Shown: positions 17,489 through 26,139, counted from the stretch's first letter. The stretch: 64,000 nt of DNA from Streptomyces sp. TRM49041 (GCF_008271805.1 NZ_VSRY01000016.1:1-64000), one strand, 5' to 3'. Program-made: numbers and translations. Notes: a model not told the origin generated them from the sequence alone.

Positions 17489-18157
17489 ATGAGCGCACCG
17501 CACAACTACGACCACGAACGCCAGCTGTGGGACACCTACGCCAAGAGTGCCTGGAAGGACGACGCCAACGGCGAACCGGCGTTCCGGTGGACCCAGTACA
17601 AGGACCACCCCCATGACCCCGGCCCGGATCTCCTGCACGACCCGGGCAGTGTCCTGGAGATCGGCTGTGGCACCGGCCGGGGGCTCGCCCATCTCGCCCG
17701 GCGCGGCGTGAAGGCCACAGGCGTGGACCTGTCCCCCGTGATGGTGGAGAACGCCACCGAACGCTTCGGCCGCCTCGGAGCGCGGTTCGTATGCGCCGAA
17801 GTCCTGGACTACCTCACGCGCACCGCTACCACCCATGACGCCGTCTACTCCGTATTCGGCGCCGCCTGGTTCACCGCTCCCGAGTGCCTCTTCCCTCTCG
17901 TCTTCGAGCACCTCAACCCCGGCGGCGTGTTCGCCTTCTCCCAGGCTCCCGCCATCCCTGGCGCCTACGGCCCACAAGGCATGTACAAGGGCGGCTTCGC
18001 CGGACCCGCCATGTACACCTACCGCTACAGCTACACACCCGAGGTCTGGAAGCACTTTCTGCACGAAGCCGGGTTCACCGAGGTCACCGTGAGGGAACTC
18101 GACGCACCCACCCCCGGCCACATCGGCACGCTCATCGCCGGCGCCATGCGCCCGTGA
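17489..18157 (+). CDS. Class I SAM-dependent methyltransferase
   Basis: A 222-aa Rossmann-fold methyltransferase. Motif I is SVLEIGCGTGRG (about residues 50-61), the acidic ribose-binding strand is ATGVDLSPVMV, and post-I/III segments follow (FEHLNPGGVFAFSQAP). The substrate is unknown: the C-terminal part (YKGGFAGPAMYTYRYSYTPEVWKHFL) is typical of small-molecule methyltransferases rather than DNA enzymes. The ATG at 17489 has ACAGGA upstream. It follows the 166-aa gene and probably shares its promoter and the phased-repeat control region. Confidence 0.87.
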   Translation: MSAPHNYDHERQLWDTYAKSAWKDDANGEPAFRWTQYKDHPHDPGPDLLHDPGSVLEIGCGTGRGLAHLARRGVKATGVDLSPVMVENATERFGRLGARFVCAEVLDYLTRTATTHDAVYSVFGAAWFTAPECLFPLVFEHLNPGGVFAFSQAPAIPGAYGPQGMYKGGFAGPAMYTYRYSYTPEVWKHFLHEAGFTEVTVRELDAPTPGHIGTLIAGAMRP

Positions 18158-18243
18158 CAGCAGGGCACGGACGCTCGGCGGGTCGGTGTGGTCGAGTGCG
18201 CGGCGCCGTACGGCGGCGGAGCCGTCGGCGGTGCGCTGGGTGA

Positions 18244-18540
18244 TCAGTCGGCGGAGTCGTCGCCCTGGGTCTCGGCAGCGGGCGGCAGCGGATCGGCGAC
18301 GAACGTCCCCAACCCGACTTCGCCCCGCGTCCACCCCTGTTCCCGCACATGGCGCATCGCCTTCGCCGCTGTCGCGTTCACCACGCCGAACTCCTGGGCG
18401 ATTTCCAGAGTGGACGGCACACGGCTCCCCGGCGGATAGGAGCCGCCCTCGATACGCCGGATGATCTCCGCTGCGATGGCCGTGGGTTCTGGTTCTCCGA
18501 AGGGGTCTCGAAGCCGAACCGACGGGTGGTGCAGCCATAA
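18244..18540 (-). pseudogene. GntR-type HTH regulator remnant without a start codon
   Basis: Minus-strand frame with a clear GntR winged-helix sequence: AIAAEIIRRIEGGSYPPGSRVPST, then LEIAQEFGVVNATAAKAMRHVREQGW and GLGTFVADPLPP, ending at a TGA at 18246-18244. Reading upstream, the frame reaches an in-frame TGA near 18591 with no ATG, GTG or TTG in between. The 5' end is therefore missing or altered. It is probably a decayed regulator of the neighbouring mobile element, unless a rare start (CTG or ATC) is used. Confidence 0.55.
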
Positions 18541-18651
18541 CCGTCCCCGGACGGGCCCGGGTTTGCCCGGCCCGTCGAACTGAAGGTGTCAGCCGACGCC
18601 GTCGATGCAAGGTCCCCCGGGGCAGGCCGACGTTATGAAGGTTGTAGGGCC

Positions 18652-18942
18652 ATGGGAATTCGCCCGGAGCAACATTCGACTGGCCGCCGCCGCGAGCCAT
18701 ACCAGGTGCTGGACCCGTTCGGACGACCGATCGAGCCTGTCGCGACGTACCTCAGAGATCTGATGGCAGCGGACAGTTCGCCGTTGACGCCGCGTTCGTA
18801 CGGGATGGATCTGCTGCGCTGGTGGCGCTACCTGTGGGCATGTGGAATCGAGTGGGACCGCGCGGTTCGTGAAGATGCCCGGGACTTCATGCTCGGCCTG
18901 TTGGGCCGCTTCACTGGCCGCTGGTTCGGCGCACTGCGGTGA
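18652..18942 (+). pseudogene. Tyrosine recombinase N-terminal stub (truncated)
   Basis: A 96-residue frame matching the core-binding domain of large actinobacterial tyrosine recombinases: YQVLDPFGRPIEPVATYLRD, then TPRSYGMDLLRWWRYLWA and REDARDF. It stops before any catalytic residue. Recombinase-like sequence ends near residue 84; the last residues are read through the 3' end of the opposite-strand STAND gene. It is a mobile-element remnant broken at the STAND cassette boundary. Confidence 0.65.
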
Positions 18943-21487
18943 GGGCGGCGCGGATTGCCGTCGTCATAGGGTGCCCCGCTCCCAGCAGCCGTACCGCGTC
19001 GGTGAGGGCACGCTCGTACAGGGGGACTGCGAGGTCCGGGCGCCCCGTCGCCTCGTACGCGGCGGCGAGGTCGAGGCGTACCGCCCCGGTGTCCGGATGG
19101 TCCTCCCCGACACTGCGTACAGTGGCGTCGAGGGTCTGCTCGAGCAGTGGAACGGCCAGGTCCACGCGGCCCCTGCGCGCGTGTGTGGCGGCGAGGTTGT
19201 GGCGCACAGTACGCGTCAGCTCATGGGTGTCCCCCAGGTTGCGCGCCGCGTCGCGAAGGGCCCGCTCGTACACCGGAAGGGCACCGTCGGGGCGGCCCGC
19301 CGCCACGAGCGCGCCTGCGAGGTCATTGCCGGAGCCAACGGTGAGGGGAGAGCCGGCTCCGAGGACACGCTCCCGGTCGGCCAAGGTCTGCTCGTATAGC
19401 GGGATGGCCCGTTCCAGGTCCCCCGCCGCCTCATATGCATCGGCGAGGCCACCACGCGTCGCGAGGGTGTGCGGGTGGTCGGCTCCGAGGAGCCGCTCAC
19501 GGTCGCCGAGGACCCGCTCGTACAGGGGGACGGCGCGGCCGAGGTCACCCACGGCCGCGTAGGCGCCGGCGAGGTTGTTGCGCATGATCAGGGTGTGCAG
19601 GTGGTGCTCGCCGAGGATCCGCACCGCGTCCTCGGCGATCTCGCGGTGCAGCGGAAGGGCGCGCGCGGGGTCTCCCGCCGCCGCGTAGGCGAAGGCCAGG
19701 TTGTTTCGCGCGATCAGGGTGTCCGGGTGGTCCGGGCCAGCGGTGCGGATCCGGTCGTGCAGGGTCTGCTCGTACAGCGGCAGCGCCCTGGCGAGATTCC
19801 CGGCCGTCTGGTGAGCCTGGGCGAGGTTGTTGCGCGTGGACAGGGTATGCGGATGGTCTGTGCCCAGAACCCGCTCCCGGTCCCTGAGGGTGTCCTCCAG
19901 GAGGGAGAGGGCCCGGGCCGCGTCACCTTTGAACTCGTAAGCCCGTGCAAGGTTGTTGCGTACTGTGAGGGTGACGGGATCTGTGTCGCCCAGTTCCCGT
20001 GCGGCGGCGGTGAGGGCGCGTTCGTAGTAGGTGATCGCGCGGCTCGTGTCGCCCTGGTGGGTGAGAAAGAGGCCGGCCTCGTTGAGCACTCTTCCGATGT
20101 CTTCGGAGGTGTCCGTCTCGGGGGGCGAGCGGCCGATGACGGCGTCGATGTGCGGCGTCAGAGCCCGCCAGGCGGGCCAGGCGGCGGGGTCCAGCGATGT
20201 GGCGGGCAGCGCCGCCTGCAGGTGGGCGGCCGCCGCCCGGCGGGCCCGGTCGACGAGGTCCGGCGCGCGGTGGGGGTCACGGAGGTCGGGGGTGCGGGCC
20301 AGGGCCTGCACGAGGGGGTGCACGGCGAGGGTGCCGGTGCCGGGGTCGGCGGTCACCATGCTGTAGGCGGTGAGCAAGCCGAGGGCGCCGGTGGCCTCCG
20401 GGGTGCCCGGCTCCCCGCCGAGGAGGCCGACGGGGATGCGGTCGGGGGCGTACCAGGCCAGGAGACGCAGCAGGTCGGTGGCCAGGGGCTGGGTCCGCCG
20501 GATTCGGTCCAGCGTCAGATTCCAGACACGGGCGACAGTGCGTTCGCTGTCGGCGCCGGGGACGCCGCCGGCCCCGTAGAGGTCCGCCGGGTACCGGGCC
20601 AGGAGGCCGAGGTAGCCACGGGGCGTCAGCAGCGGGGCCTGGGCGAGATAGGCGGCGGCCTGCTCGACGGCAAGGGGCAGGTGACCGAGCTCGGCGCACA
20701 GTTCGGCGGCGCCGTCCATGTCGCGCGGGTCGGCGCCGGCCGTGGCGATACGGGTGAGCAGCGCCAGTGACGCGTTCTCGTCCAGGACGTCCAGGCGGAC
20801 CACGGTGGCTGCGCCGTGCCACACGGTCGCGAGCCTGCTGGTGATCAGGAAGCGGCCGCCGCGGGCCCGGTCGAGCAGCGGGGCGATATCCCGGGGATCA
20901 TTGACGTTGTCCAGCACCAGCAGCCAACCGTCGTGGGTGGCCAGCCACTGCAGGGCGCGCTCGGTCAGGTCGGCGGCGCGCAGCACCTCGGCCAGGGCGG
21001 GTTGCAGCGCGCTGGCCAGGTCGGCGAGGCCCCGCTGGACGGAGGCGGCGCTGTCGGCGGTGATCCAGCGGATGGGTGCGCAGCCCGCCGCGTGGGCGCG
21101 GGTGACCGCCCAGTGGGCGGCCAGGGCGCTCTTGCCGATACCACCGAGCCCGTGCACCGCCTGCACCACCACCTCGCCAGGGTGGGAAAGGACCTTGTCC
21201 AGCCGGTCGAGTTCGGCAGTGCGTCCCACGAAGGCACCCCGCCGGGGGACGTTATCCAGCCCGGGTGGGGCGTCCACATCAGCGGGCGGCAGCAGAGCCT
21301 GGGGTGGCAGCATCAGGGCACGGGCGCCGTCCCCGGTCTGCGCGACCCCGTAGAAGCCGCCGGGCGCCGCGATGGCAATGGAGCGCGGGCCCGACGCGTC
21401 GGCGTGGACAGGAGTAGGCGGACCCTGGGCACGCCGCTGATCACGCGTCGGCCGCTCACGTCGGCGCTTGCGGAACAGAGGCGTCAC
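18911..21487 (-). CDS. STAND NTPase: NB-ARC domain with C-terminal TPR array
   Basis: An 858-aa signal-transduction ATPase. Residues 1-75 lack a known effector domain but carry a tag SIAIAAPGGFYG...TGDGA (36-55). The NB-ARC module has Walker A GLGGIGKS (113-120), Walker B WLLVLDNV (189-196) and the LITSR sensor (214-218). A winged-helix/linker region follows. From about residue 460, nine 42-residue kinesin-light-chain-type TPRs (xPLYExxL) run to the end. Such proteins oligomerise on ligand binding and are common in regulation and phage defence. It overlaps the upstream membrane-protein gene by 4 bp (translational coupling). ATG start at 21487. Confidence 0.88.
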   Translation of the reverse strand: MTPLFRKRRRERPTRDQRRAQGPPTPVHADASGPRSIAIAAPGGFYGVAQTGDGARALMLPPQALLPPADVDAPPGLDNVPRRGAFVGRTAELDRLDKVLSHPGEVVVQAVHGLGGIGKSALAAHWAVTRAHAAGCAPIRWITADSAASVQRGLADLASALQPALAEVLRAADLTERALQWLATHDGWLLVLDNVNDPRDIAPLLDRARGGRFLITSRLATVWHGAATVVRLDVLDENASLALLTRIATAGADPRDMDGAAELCAELGHLPLAVEQAAAYLAQAPLLTPRGYLGLLARYPADLYGAGGVPGADSERTVARVWNLTLDRIRRTQPLATDLLRLLAWYAPDRIPVGLLGGEPGTPEATGALGLLTAYSMVTADPGTGTLAVHPLVQALARTPDLRDPHRAPDLVDRARRAAAAHLQAALPATSLDPAAWPAWRALTPHIDAVIGRSPPETDTSEDIGRVLNEAGLFLTHQGDTSRAITYYERALTAAARELGDTDPVTLTVRNNLARAYEFKGDAARALSLLEDTLRDRERVLGTDHPHTLSTRNNLAQAHQTAGNLARALPLYEQTLHDRIRTAGPDHPDTLIARNNLAFAYAAAGDPARALPLHREIAEDAVRILGEHHLHTLIMRNNLAGAYAAVGDLGRAVPLYERVLGDRERLLGADHPHTLATRGGLADAYEAAGDLERAIPLYEQTLADRERVLGAGSPLTVGSGNDLAGALVAAGRPDGALPVYERALRDAARNLGDTHELTRTVRHNLAATHARRGRVDLAVPLLEQTLDATVRSVGEDHPDTGAVRLDLAAAYEATGRPDLAVPLYERALTDAVRLLGAGHPMTTAIRAALTAVRRTSGQ

Positions 21488-21963
21488 TGCGGTGCCCCGC
21501 CGGAGGTTTCACCGGTGGCGAGGCGGCCGTGGTTGTCGCCAGCGATGGCGATGGACTGGTCACCGGACGCGGTTGCAGTGGCCGCAGACGGCGGAGGGCC
21601 GGAAGGGGGCGGTGTCGGAGGATCCGGAGAGGGCGGCGACAAGAGCCCGGGAGATGCCGCACTGGTGGAGATGTCACCCCTGTTGCAGCCACCGATGGCC
21701 ACCGAGCCCGCTCCCGAGGCGGTCGCCGACGCCTGGTCCGCGCCGGGCCGACCTGTGGCCGGTGGGGTGCCGCAGGTGGCGAACCCGTGACCCCACATGG
21801 CCGCCAGGGCGGACAGAGCCGCCCCCACCCCGCAGGCCACGGCCCACCGCACGGCCGGGTCCGCCATCACGGAGCGCAGCAACGCCCCACAGACCCAGGT
21901 GCCACTGGCGAACGCGGCCACCGTCGCCACGGCCGCGACCGCCCATCTGCCCAACGACCCCAT
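21484..21963 (-). CDS. Two-helix membrane protein with two SxAI...TG tags, STAND partner
   Basis: A 159-aa protein of unknown function. Two membrane helices (about 5-27 and 38-60) are followed by a Pro/Ser-rich tail carrying two copies of a tag: SVAIGGCNRGDISTS (87-101) and SIAIAGDNHGRLATG (137-151). The STAND protein encoded immediately downstream has a third copy at its N-terminus. The stop overlaps the STAND start, so the two proteins are made together. It could be the membrane-bound effector or anchor of a two-component conflict system; that is inference. Confidence 0.75.
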   Translation of the reverse strand: MGSLGRWAVAAVATVAAFASGTWVCGALLRSVMADPAVRWAVACGVGAALSALAAMWGHGFATCGTPPATGRPGADQASATASGAGSVAIGGCNRGDISTSAASPGLLSPPSPDPPTPPPSGPPPSAATATASGDQSIAIAGDNHGRLATGETSGGAPQ

Positions 21964-22366
21964 AAGCCCCCCGCGATCACTCTCGGCTCTTCCACCATGC
22001 CACTAAGGGCCCGAACTCGTACCCCTTTCGATGATGCTTGTCCGGCCAGCCGTTGGGGCGGCGCGGCCAGGCGCAGCAGTCCGTGCCCAGCCCCGCCAGC
22101 AGCCTGTCCGGACAACACAACTAGGACGGCCTCTCTCCCAGTAGTTCGGAGAAGGCATCTGAGGCAAGTACCGACTTCCCGTACGTACCTCACGAGTATT
22201 CGTGGGGTGTAGGCATGTAGGTGCCGGTGAGAACTGTGTCACCGGCACTCCATGTAAGGCGCCCTCCACGCACATCTCCCGCTGGCTACTTGCTTGGCTG
22301 CCAGCAGCGACCCTCAAGACCGCGTTCGAGACCGGAAGCTCTCCGCCCGGACGCCTCGTCAGCGGT
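21964..22366. other. Gap between the STAND cassette and the integrase fragment
   Basis: About 400 bp with no supported gene. It must contain the STAND operon promoter (minus strand), but no clear -35/-10 is visible. A short inverted repeat CACGA-GTAT-TCGTG is at 22191-22204, next to several GTAC motifs. An open frame from 22258 runs into the integrase fragment but looks non-coding before about 22367. Confidence 0.5.
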
Positions 22367-23272
22367 TCTCGTTGTTCTCGGGGATGATGGACTGGGCTGT
22401 GGTCAACGAGATCATCGGTCGGAATCCCTGCAAGAGGGTCAAAGGCGCTGGCAGTCGTGCCAAGGAGATTCTCGAGCACAAGAGCAAGGCTCGACGGCTG
22501 ACGACGCGGGAAGTCCTCGCCATGCTCGGCGCTTCCCCTCCTCGCTACCGCGCGATGCTTTGGCTGATGGCCGGGTGTGGACTGCGGCTCGGTGAGGCCA
22601 TGGCTGTCTCACGCGGCCAGATCGACTTCAAGGGCGAGACGCTTCGGGTGGACTTCCAGATCACCGAGGACGGCGAGACCGAGTCGGGCAAGAACAGCGC
22701 CCTTCAGCGTCGGCACATCAAGGCTCGGGACGAGGAGGAGCCGGGGCGTGTCATCCCCCTGCCGCCCAACGTCGCCTTCGAGCTGCGGCGGCACATCCAG
22801 AATCACGGCGTTTGGGGACCAGAGCGGCTCCTCTTTCCCCACGTGACGCGGACCGGGTTCCTGTACGCGTCGTACTTCTACCCGAAGACTTGGACAATCG
22901 CGCTGGACAAGGGCGGAGTGACCTACTGCAAGGCGCACTCGCTCCGGCACTACTACGGGTCCCGGCTCCTGTACGCCGGGGTCCCCGAGAACGACGTAGC
23001 CGACTGGATGGGCCACAGCAGCACGGACGTGCTCAGGGAGCACTACCACTACATCTTCGAAGGCGCCGAGCAGCGCGGTCGGGGCAGCCATCGCAACCAT
23101 GCTGACTCCCGGCGCGGACGACCCCACAGAGGCGGAGGCGGAGGCGGAGGCGCCAGAAGTCGCCAAGATCCACACACGACACAGCCCCCGGCATCACGCC
23201 GGGGGCTGTGCTGTTTATGCTGGTCAGCAGCCGTTCTCAGGCCCTCAGCTCCCCAGGATTTCCCCAGCATGA
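22367..23272 (+). pseudogene. Phage-type integrase, catalytic half only, with a probable frameshift
   Basis: The C-terminal catalytic domain of a tyrosine integrase. The arm/core-binding domains are missing: homologous-looking sequence begins at SLFSGMMDWAVVNEIIGRNP. Catalytic residues are intact: Arg in AGCGLRLGEA, HSLRHYYGS (HxxR), WMGHSS and Tyr in REHYHYIF. After the catalytic Tyr, coding quality moves to another frame. Removing one G from the G4 run at 23081-23084 restores an Ala-rich, Glu-repeat tail ending at TGA 23270-23272. The uncorrected frame runs to 23331. It is probably a decayed island integrase. Confidence 0.7.
23181..23209. terminator. Strong hairpin inside the integrase tail
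   Basis: A perfect 12-bp stem (23181-23192 with 23198-23209) and a 5-nt loop. It looks like a terminator but lies within the frameshift-corrected integrase C-terminus, which suggests that the tail was appended by recombination or is not translated. Confidence 0.7.
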
Positions 23273-23329
23273 CGCCCGCGAACGGCCTTGATGGGGCCGC
23301 AACGGGCGGAAAGCCGAGTGCGCTCCTGT

Positions 23330-23349
23330 AGAGCCGGGAAACCGGCTCT
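23330..23349. terminator. GAAA-tetraloop hairpin, terminator
   Basis: An 8-bp stem AGAGCCGG/CCGGCTCT closed by a GAAA tetraloop, between the integrase fragment and the convergent acyl-CoA dehydrogenase stop. It could serve either direction. Confidence 0.6.
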
Positions 23350-23366
23350 GACCTGCGAAAACCCTG

Positions 23367-24515
23367 CTACGGCAGGTTCCTCGCCATGACGATGCGCTGC
23401 ACCTGGTTCGTGCCTTCATAAATCTGCGTGATCTTGGCGTCGCGCATCATGCGCTCGACCGGGTAGTCACGGGTGTAGCCGTAGCCGCCGAGCAGCTGGA
23501 CGGCGTCCGTGGTGATCTCCATGGCGGCGTCGGAGGCGTAGCACTTGGCCGCCGCGCCGAAGAAGGTCAGGTCGCCGTCGACGCGCTCGGACTTGGCCGC
23601 CGCCGCGTAGGTGAGCTGGCGGGCCGCCTCCAGCTTCATGGCCATGTCGGCGAGCATGAACTGGACGCCCTGGAAGTCGGCGATGGGCTTGCCGAACTGC
23701 TTGCGCTCCTGGACGTAGCCCTTGGCGTAGTCGAGGGCGCCCTGCGCGATGCCGAGGGCCTGGGCCGCGATGGTGATGCGGGTGTGGTCCAGGGTCTTCA
23801 TCGCGGTGGCGAAGCCGGTGCCCTCCGCGCCGATCATGCGGTCGGCGGGGATGCGGACGTTGTCGAGGTAGACCTCGCGGGTCGGGGAGCCCTTGATGCC
23901 GAGCTTCTTCTCCGGGGCGCCGAAGGAGACACCCTCGTCGGACCTCTCGACCACGAAGGCGCTGATGCCCTTGGAGCGCTTCTCGGGGTCCGTGACCGCC
24001 ATGACGGTGTAGTACTCGCTCACACCGGCGTTGGTGATCCAGCGCTTCACGCCGTTGAGGATGTAGTGGTCGCCGTCGCGGACCGCCTTGGTCTTCATGC
24101 CGGCGGCGTCGGAGCCGGCGTCCGGCTCGGAGAGGCAGTACGAGAACATCGCGTCGCCCTTGGCGAGCGGGCCCAGGTACTTCTTCTTCAGGTCCTCGCC
24201 GCCGGAGAGGATCACCGGGAGGGAGCCCAGCTTGTTCACGGCCGGGATCAGGGAGGAGGACGCGCAGACCCTCGCCACCTCTTCGATGACGATGACCGTC
24301 GCCAGCGCGTCGGCACCGGCACCGCCGTAGGTCTCGGGTACGTGCACCGCGTGCAGGTCCGAGGAGACCAGGGCGTCCAGCGCCTCCTGCGGGAAGCGCG
24401 CCTCCTCGTCCACAGCGGCGGCGTACGGCGCGATCTTGGCCTCGGCGAGCGAGCGGACGGTGTCCCGGAGCATGTCGTGCTCCTCGGACGGGCGGTACAG
24501 ATCGAAGTCAGGCAC
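23367..24515 (-). CDS. Acyl-CoA dehydrogenase
   Basis: A 382-aa flavoenzyme for the first step of fatty acyl-CoA beta-oxidation (alpha,beta-dehydrogenation, FAD cofactor, electrons to ETF). Signatures present are SYCLSEPDAGSDAAGM (FAD/substrate loop), WITNAGVSEYYTV, QFGKPIADFQGVQFMLADM, LLGGYGYTRDYPVERMMRDAK and IYEGTNQVQR with the catalytic Glu. The GTG at 24515 (VPDFDLYRP) is chosen because GGGAGA precedes it; an in-frame ATG at 24551 adds 12 non-conserved residues. The AT-rich patch at 24560-24600 upstream probably holds its promoter. First core gene after the island. Confidence 0.95.
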   Translation of the reverse strand: MPDFDLYRPSEEHDMLRDTVRSLAEAKIAPYAAAVDEEARFPQEALDALVSSDLHAVHVPETYGGAGADALATVIVIEEVARVCASSSLIPAVNKLGSLPVILSGGEDLKKKYLGPLAKGDAMFSYCLSEPDAGSDAAGMKTKAVRDGDHYILNGVKRWITNAGVSEYYTVMAVTDPEKRSKGISAFVVERSDEGVSFGAPEKKLGIKGSPTREVYLDNVRIPADRMIGAEGTGFATAMKTLDHTRITIAAQALGIAQGALDYAKGYVQERKQFGKPIADFQGVQFMLADMAMKLEAARQLTYAAAAKSERVDGDLTFFGAAAKCYASDAAMEITTDAVQLLGGYGYTRDYPVERMMRDAKITQIYEGTNQVQRIVMARNLP

Positions 24516-24734
24516 GGTGCTTGTCTCCCTTTGGCGCCATCTGTCACTCACTCCCCTGAGCTGTGCTAACTACCGTTAAGTAACTCTAATTTTAGTGTGC
24601 ACCCACCGGTCCGGCATATGTGAGGATCAAGTGAGCTTGCTGACAGCGGCGGGGGCGCCCGATCCATGCCCTCCGGACGGCCCGACTATGCTCAGCCTCG
24701 CATTCCCGGCCCGTACAGCACTGGAGCAGCACAC

Positions 24735-26078
24735 ATGGCCCTGAAGATCACCGTGATCGGCACCGGATACCTCGGCGCCACCCACGCAGCGGCCATGGCG
24801 GAGCTCGGCTTCGAGGTGCTCGGCCTCGATGTCGTACCCGAGAAGATCGAGATGCTCTCCGAGGGGCGCGTCCCGATGTACGAGCCGGGTCTGGAGGAGC
24901 TGCTGGGCAAGCACGTCGCCGGGCTCGACGGCTCCACCGGGCGGCTGCGGTTCACGACCTCCTGGGAGGAGGTCGGCGCGTTCGGCGACGTCCACTTCGT
25001 CTGTGTGAACACGCCGCAGAAGCACGGCGAGTACGGCTGCGACATGAGCTTCGTCGACGCCGCGTTCGGCGCGCTCGCCCCGCACCTGAAGAAGCCCGCG
25101 CTGGTCGTCGGCAAGTCGACCGTGCCGGTCGGCAGCGCGGAGCGGCTCTCCCGGCTGCTCGCCGACCAGGCCCCCGCGGGCTCGGACGTGGAGCTGGCCT
25201 GGAACCCCGAGTTCCTGCGCGAGGGCTTCGCCGTGCGGGACACGCTGCATCCGGACCGGATCGTCGTCGGCGTCGAGAGCGAGCGGGCCGAGAAGCTGCT
25301 GCGCGAGGTGTACGAGGTGCCGGTCGGCGAGGGCTCGCCGTTCGTCGTGACGGACTTCCCGACCGCCGAGCTGGTGAAGACCGCCGCGAACTCCTTCCTC
25401 GCCACGAAGATCTCCTTCATCAACGCGATGGCCGAGGTGTGCGAGGCGGCCGGCGGCGATGTCGCGAAGCTCGCGGAGGCCATCGGCCACGACGACCGGA
25501 TCGGCGCCAAGTTCCTGCGCGCCGGAATCGGCTTCGGCGGCGGCTGCCTGCCCAAGGACATCCGGGCGTTCATGGCCCGGGCCGGGGAGCTGGGCGCGGA
25601 CCAGGCGCTCACCTTCCTCCGCGAGATCGACTCCATCAACATGCGCCGCCGCGGCCAGATGGTCGGCATGGCCCGCGAGGCCCTCGGCGACGGCACGTTC
25701 CTCGGCAAGCGGGTCGCGGTGCTCGGCGCCGCCTTCAAGCCCGACTCGGACGACGTCCGCGACTCGCCGGCCCTGAACGTCGCCGGACAGATCCACCTCC
25801 AGGGCGGCCAGGTCACCGTGTACGACCCGAAGGGCATGGACAACGCCCGCCGCCTCTTCCCGACCCTCGGCTACGCCGACAGCGCCCTGGAGGCCGTGCG
25901 CGGCGCGGACGTGGTGCTGCACCTCACCGAGTGGCGGGAGTTCCGGGAGGTCGACCCGGAGAAGCTGGGCGAGGTCGTGAACGACCGCGTCATCCTGGAC
26001 GGCCGCAACGCCCTGGACGCGGACCTCTGGCGCTCGGCGGGCTGGACGTTCCGCGCGATGGGGCGCCCTCGCGCGTAG
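24735..26078 (+). CDS. UDP-glucose/GDP-mannose dehydrogenase family protein
   Basis: A 447-aa NAD-dependent nucleotide-sugar dehydrogenase converting an NDP-hexose to the NDP-uronic acid by two-step oxidation. The Rossmann motif ITVIGTGYLGATHAAAMAELG is at the N-terminus. AWNPEFLREGFAVRD and GIGFGGGCLPKDIRAF (catalytic Cys) are family-diagnostic, and the C-terminal UDP-binding domain has VAVLGAAFKPDSDDVRDSPAL. UDP-glucose is the usual substrate but GDP-mannose cannot be excluded. The ATG at 24735 is chosen. It may supply uronic acid for the envelope glycans in this window. Confidence 0.92.
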   Translation: MALKITVIGTGYLGATHAAAMAELGFEVLGLDVVPEKIEMLSEGRVPMYEPGLEELLGKHVAGLDGSTGRLRFTTSWEEVGAFGDVHFVCVNTPQKHGEYGCDMSFVDAAFGALAPHLKKPALVVGKSTVPVGSAERLSRLLADQAPAGSDVELAWNPEFLREGFAVRDTLHPDRIVVGVESERAEKLLREVYEVPVGEGSPFVVTDFPTAELVKTAANSFLATKISFINAMAEVCEAAGGDVAKLAEAIGHDDRIGAKFLRAGIGFGGGCLPKDIRAFMARAGELGADQALTFLREIDSINMRRRGQMVGMAREALGDGTFLGKRVAVLGAAFKPDSDDVRDSPALNVAGQIHLQGGQVTVYDPKGMDNARRLFPTLGYADSALEAVRGADVVLHLTEWREFREVDPEKLGEVVNDRVILDGRNALDADLWRSAGWTFRAMGRPRA

Positions 26079-26092
26079 CACCGCCCCCGTGC

Positions 26093-26139
26093 ACGTACCG
26101 CGGGCCCCCGGCGTGCATCGCCGGGGGCCCGCGGTATGT
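26093..26139. terminator. Strong bidirectional terminator
   Basis: A 21-bp stem (26093-26113 with 26119-26139, one G-T wobble) and a 5-nt loop, between the convergent dehydrogenase and dipeptidase genes. Confidence 0.87.

Noticed and set aside
18652..23272. One integrase gene split in two by insertion of the STAND cassette
   Set aside because: The N-terminal stub and the catalytic half look like different recombinase families (large actinobacterial recombinase versus phage-type integrase), and too much middle sequence is missing.
23273..23366. tRNA or attachment site beside the integrase fragment
   Set aside because: No cloverleaf can be drawn; only a short GAAA-loop hairpin is present, and I found no direct repeat of the acyl-CoA dehydrogenase 3' end elsewhere in the window.
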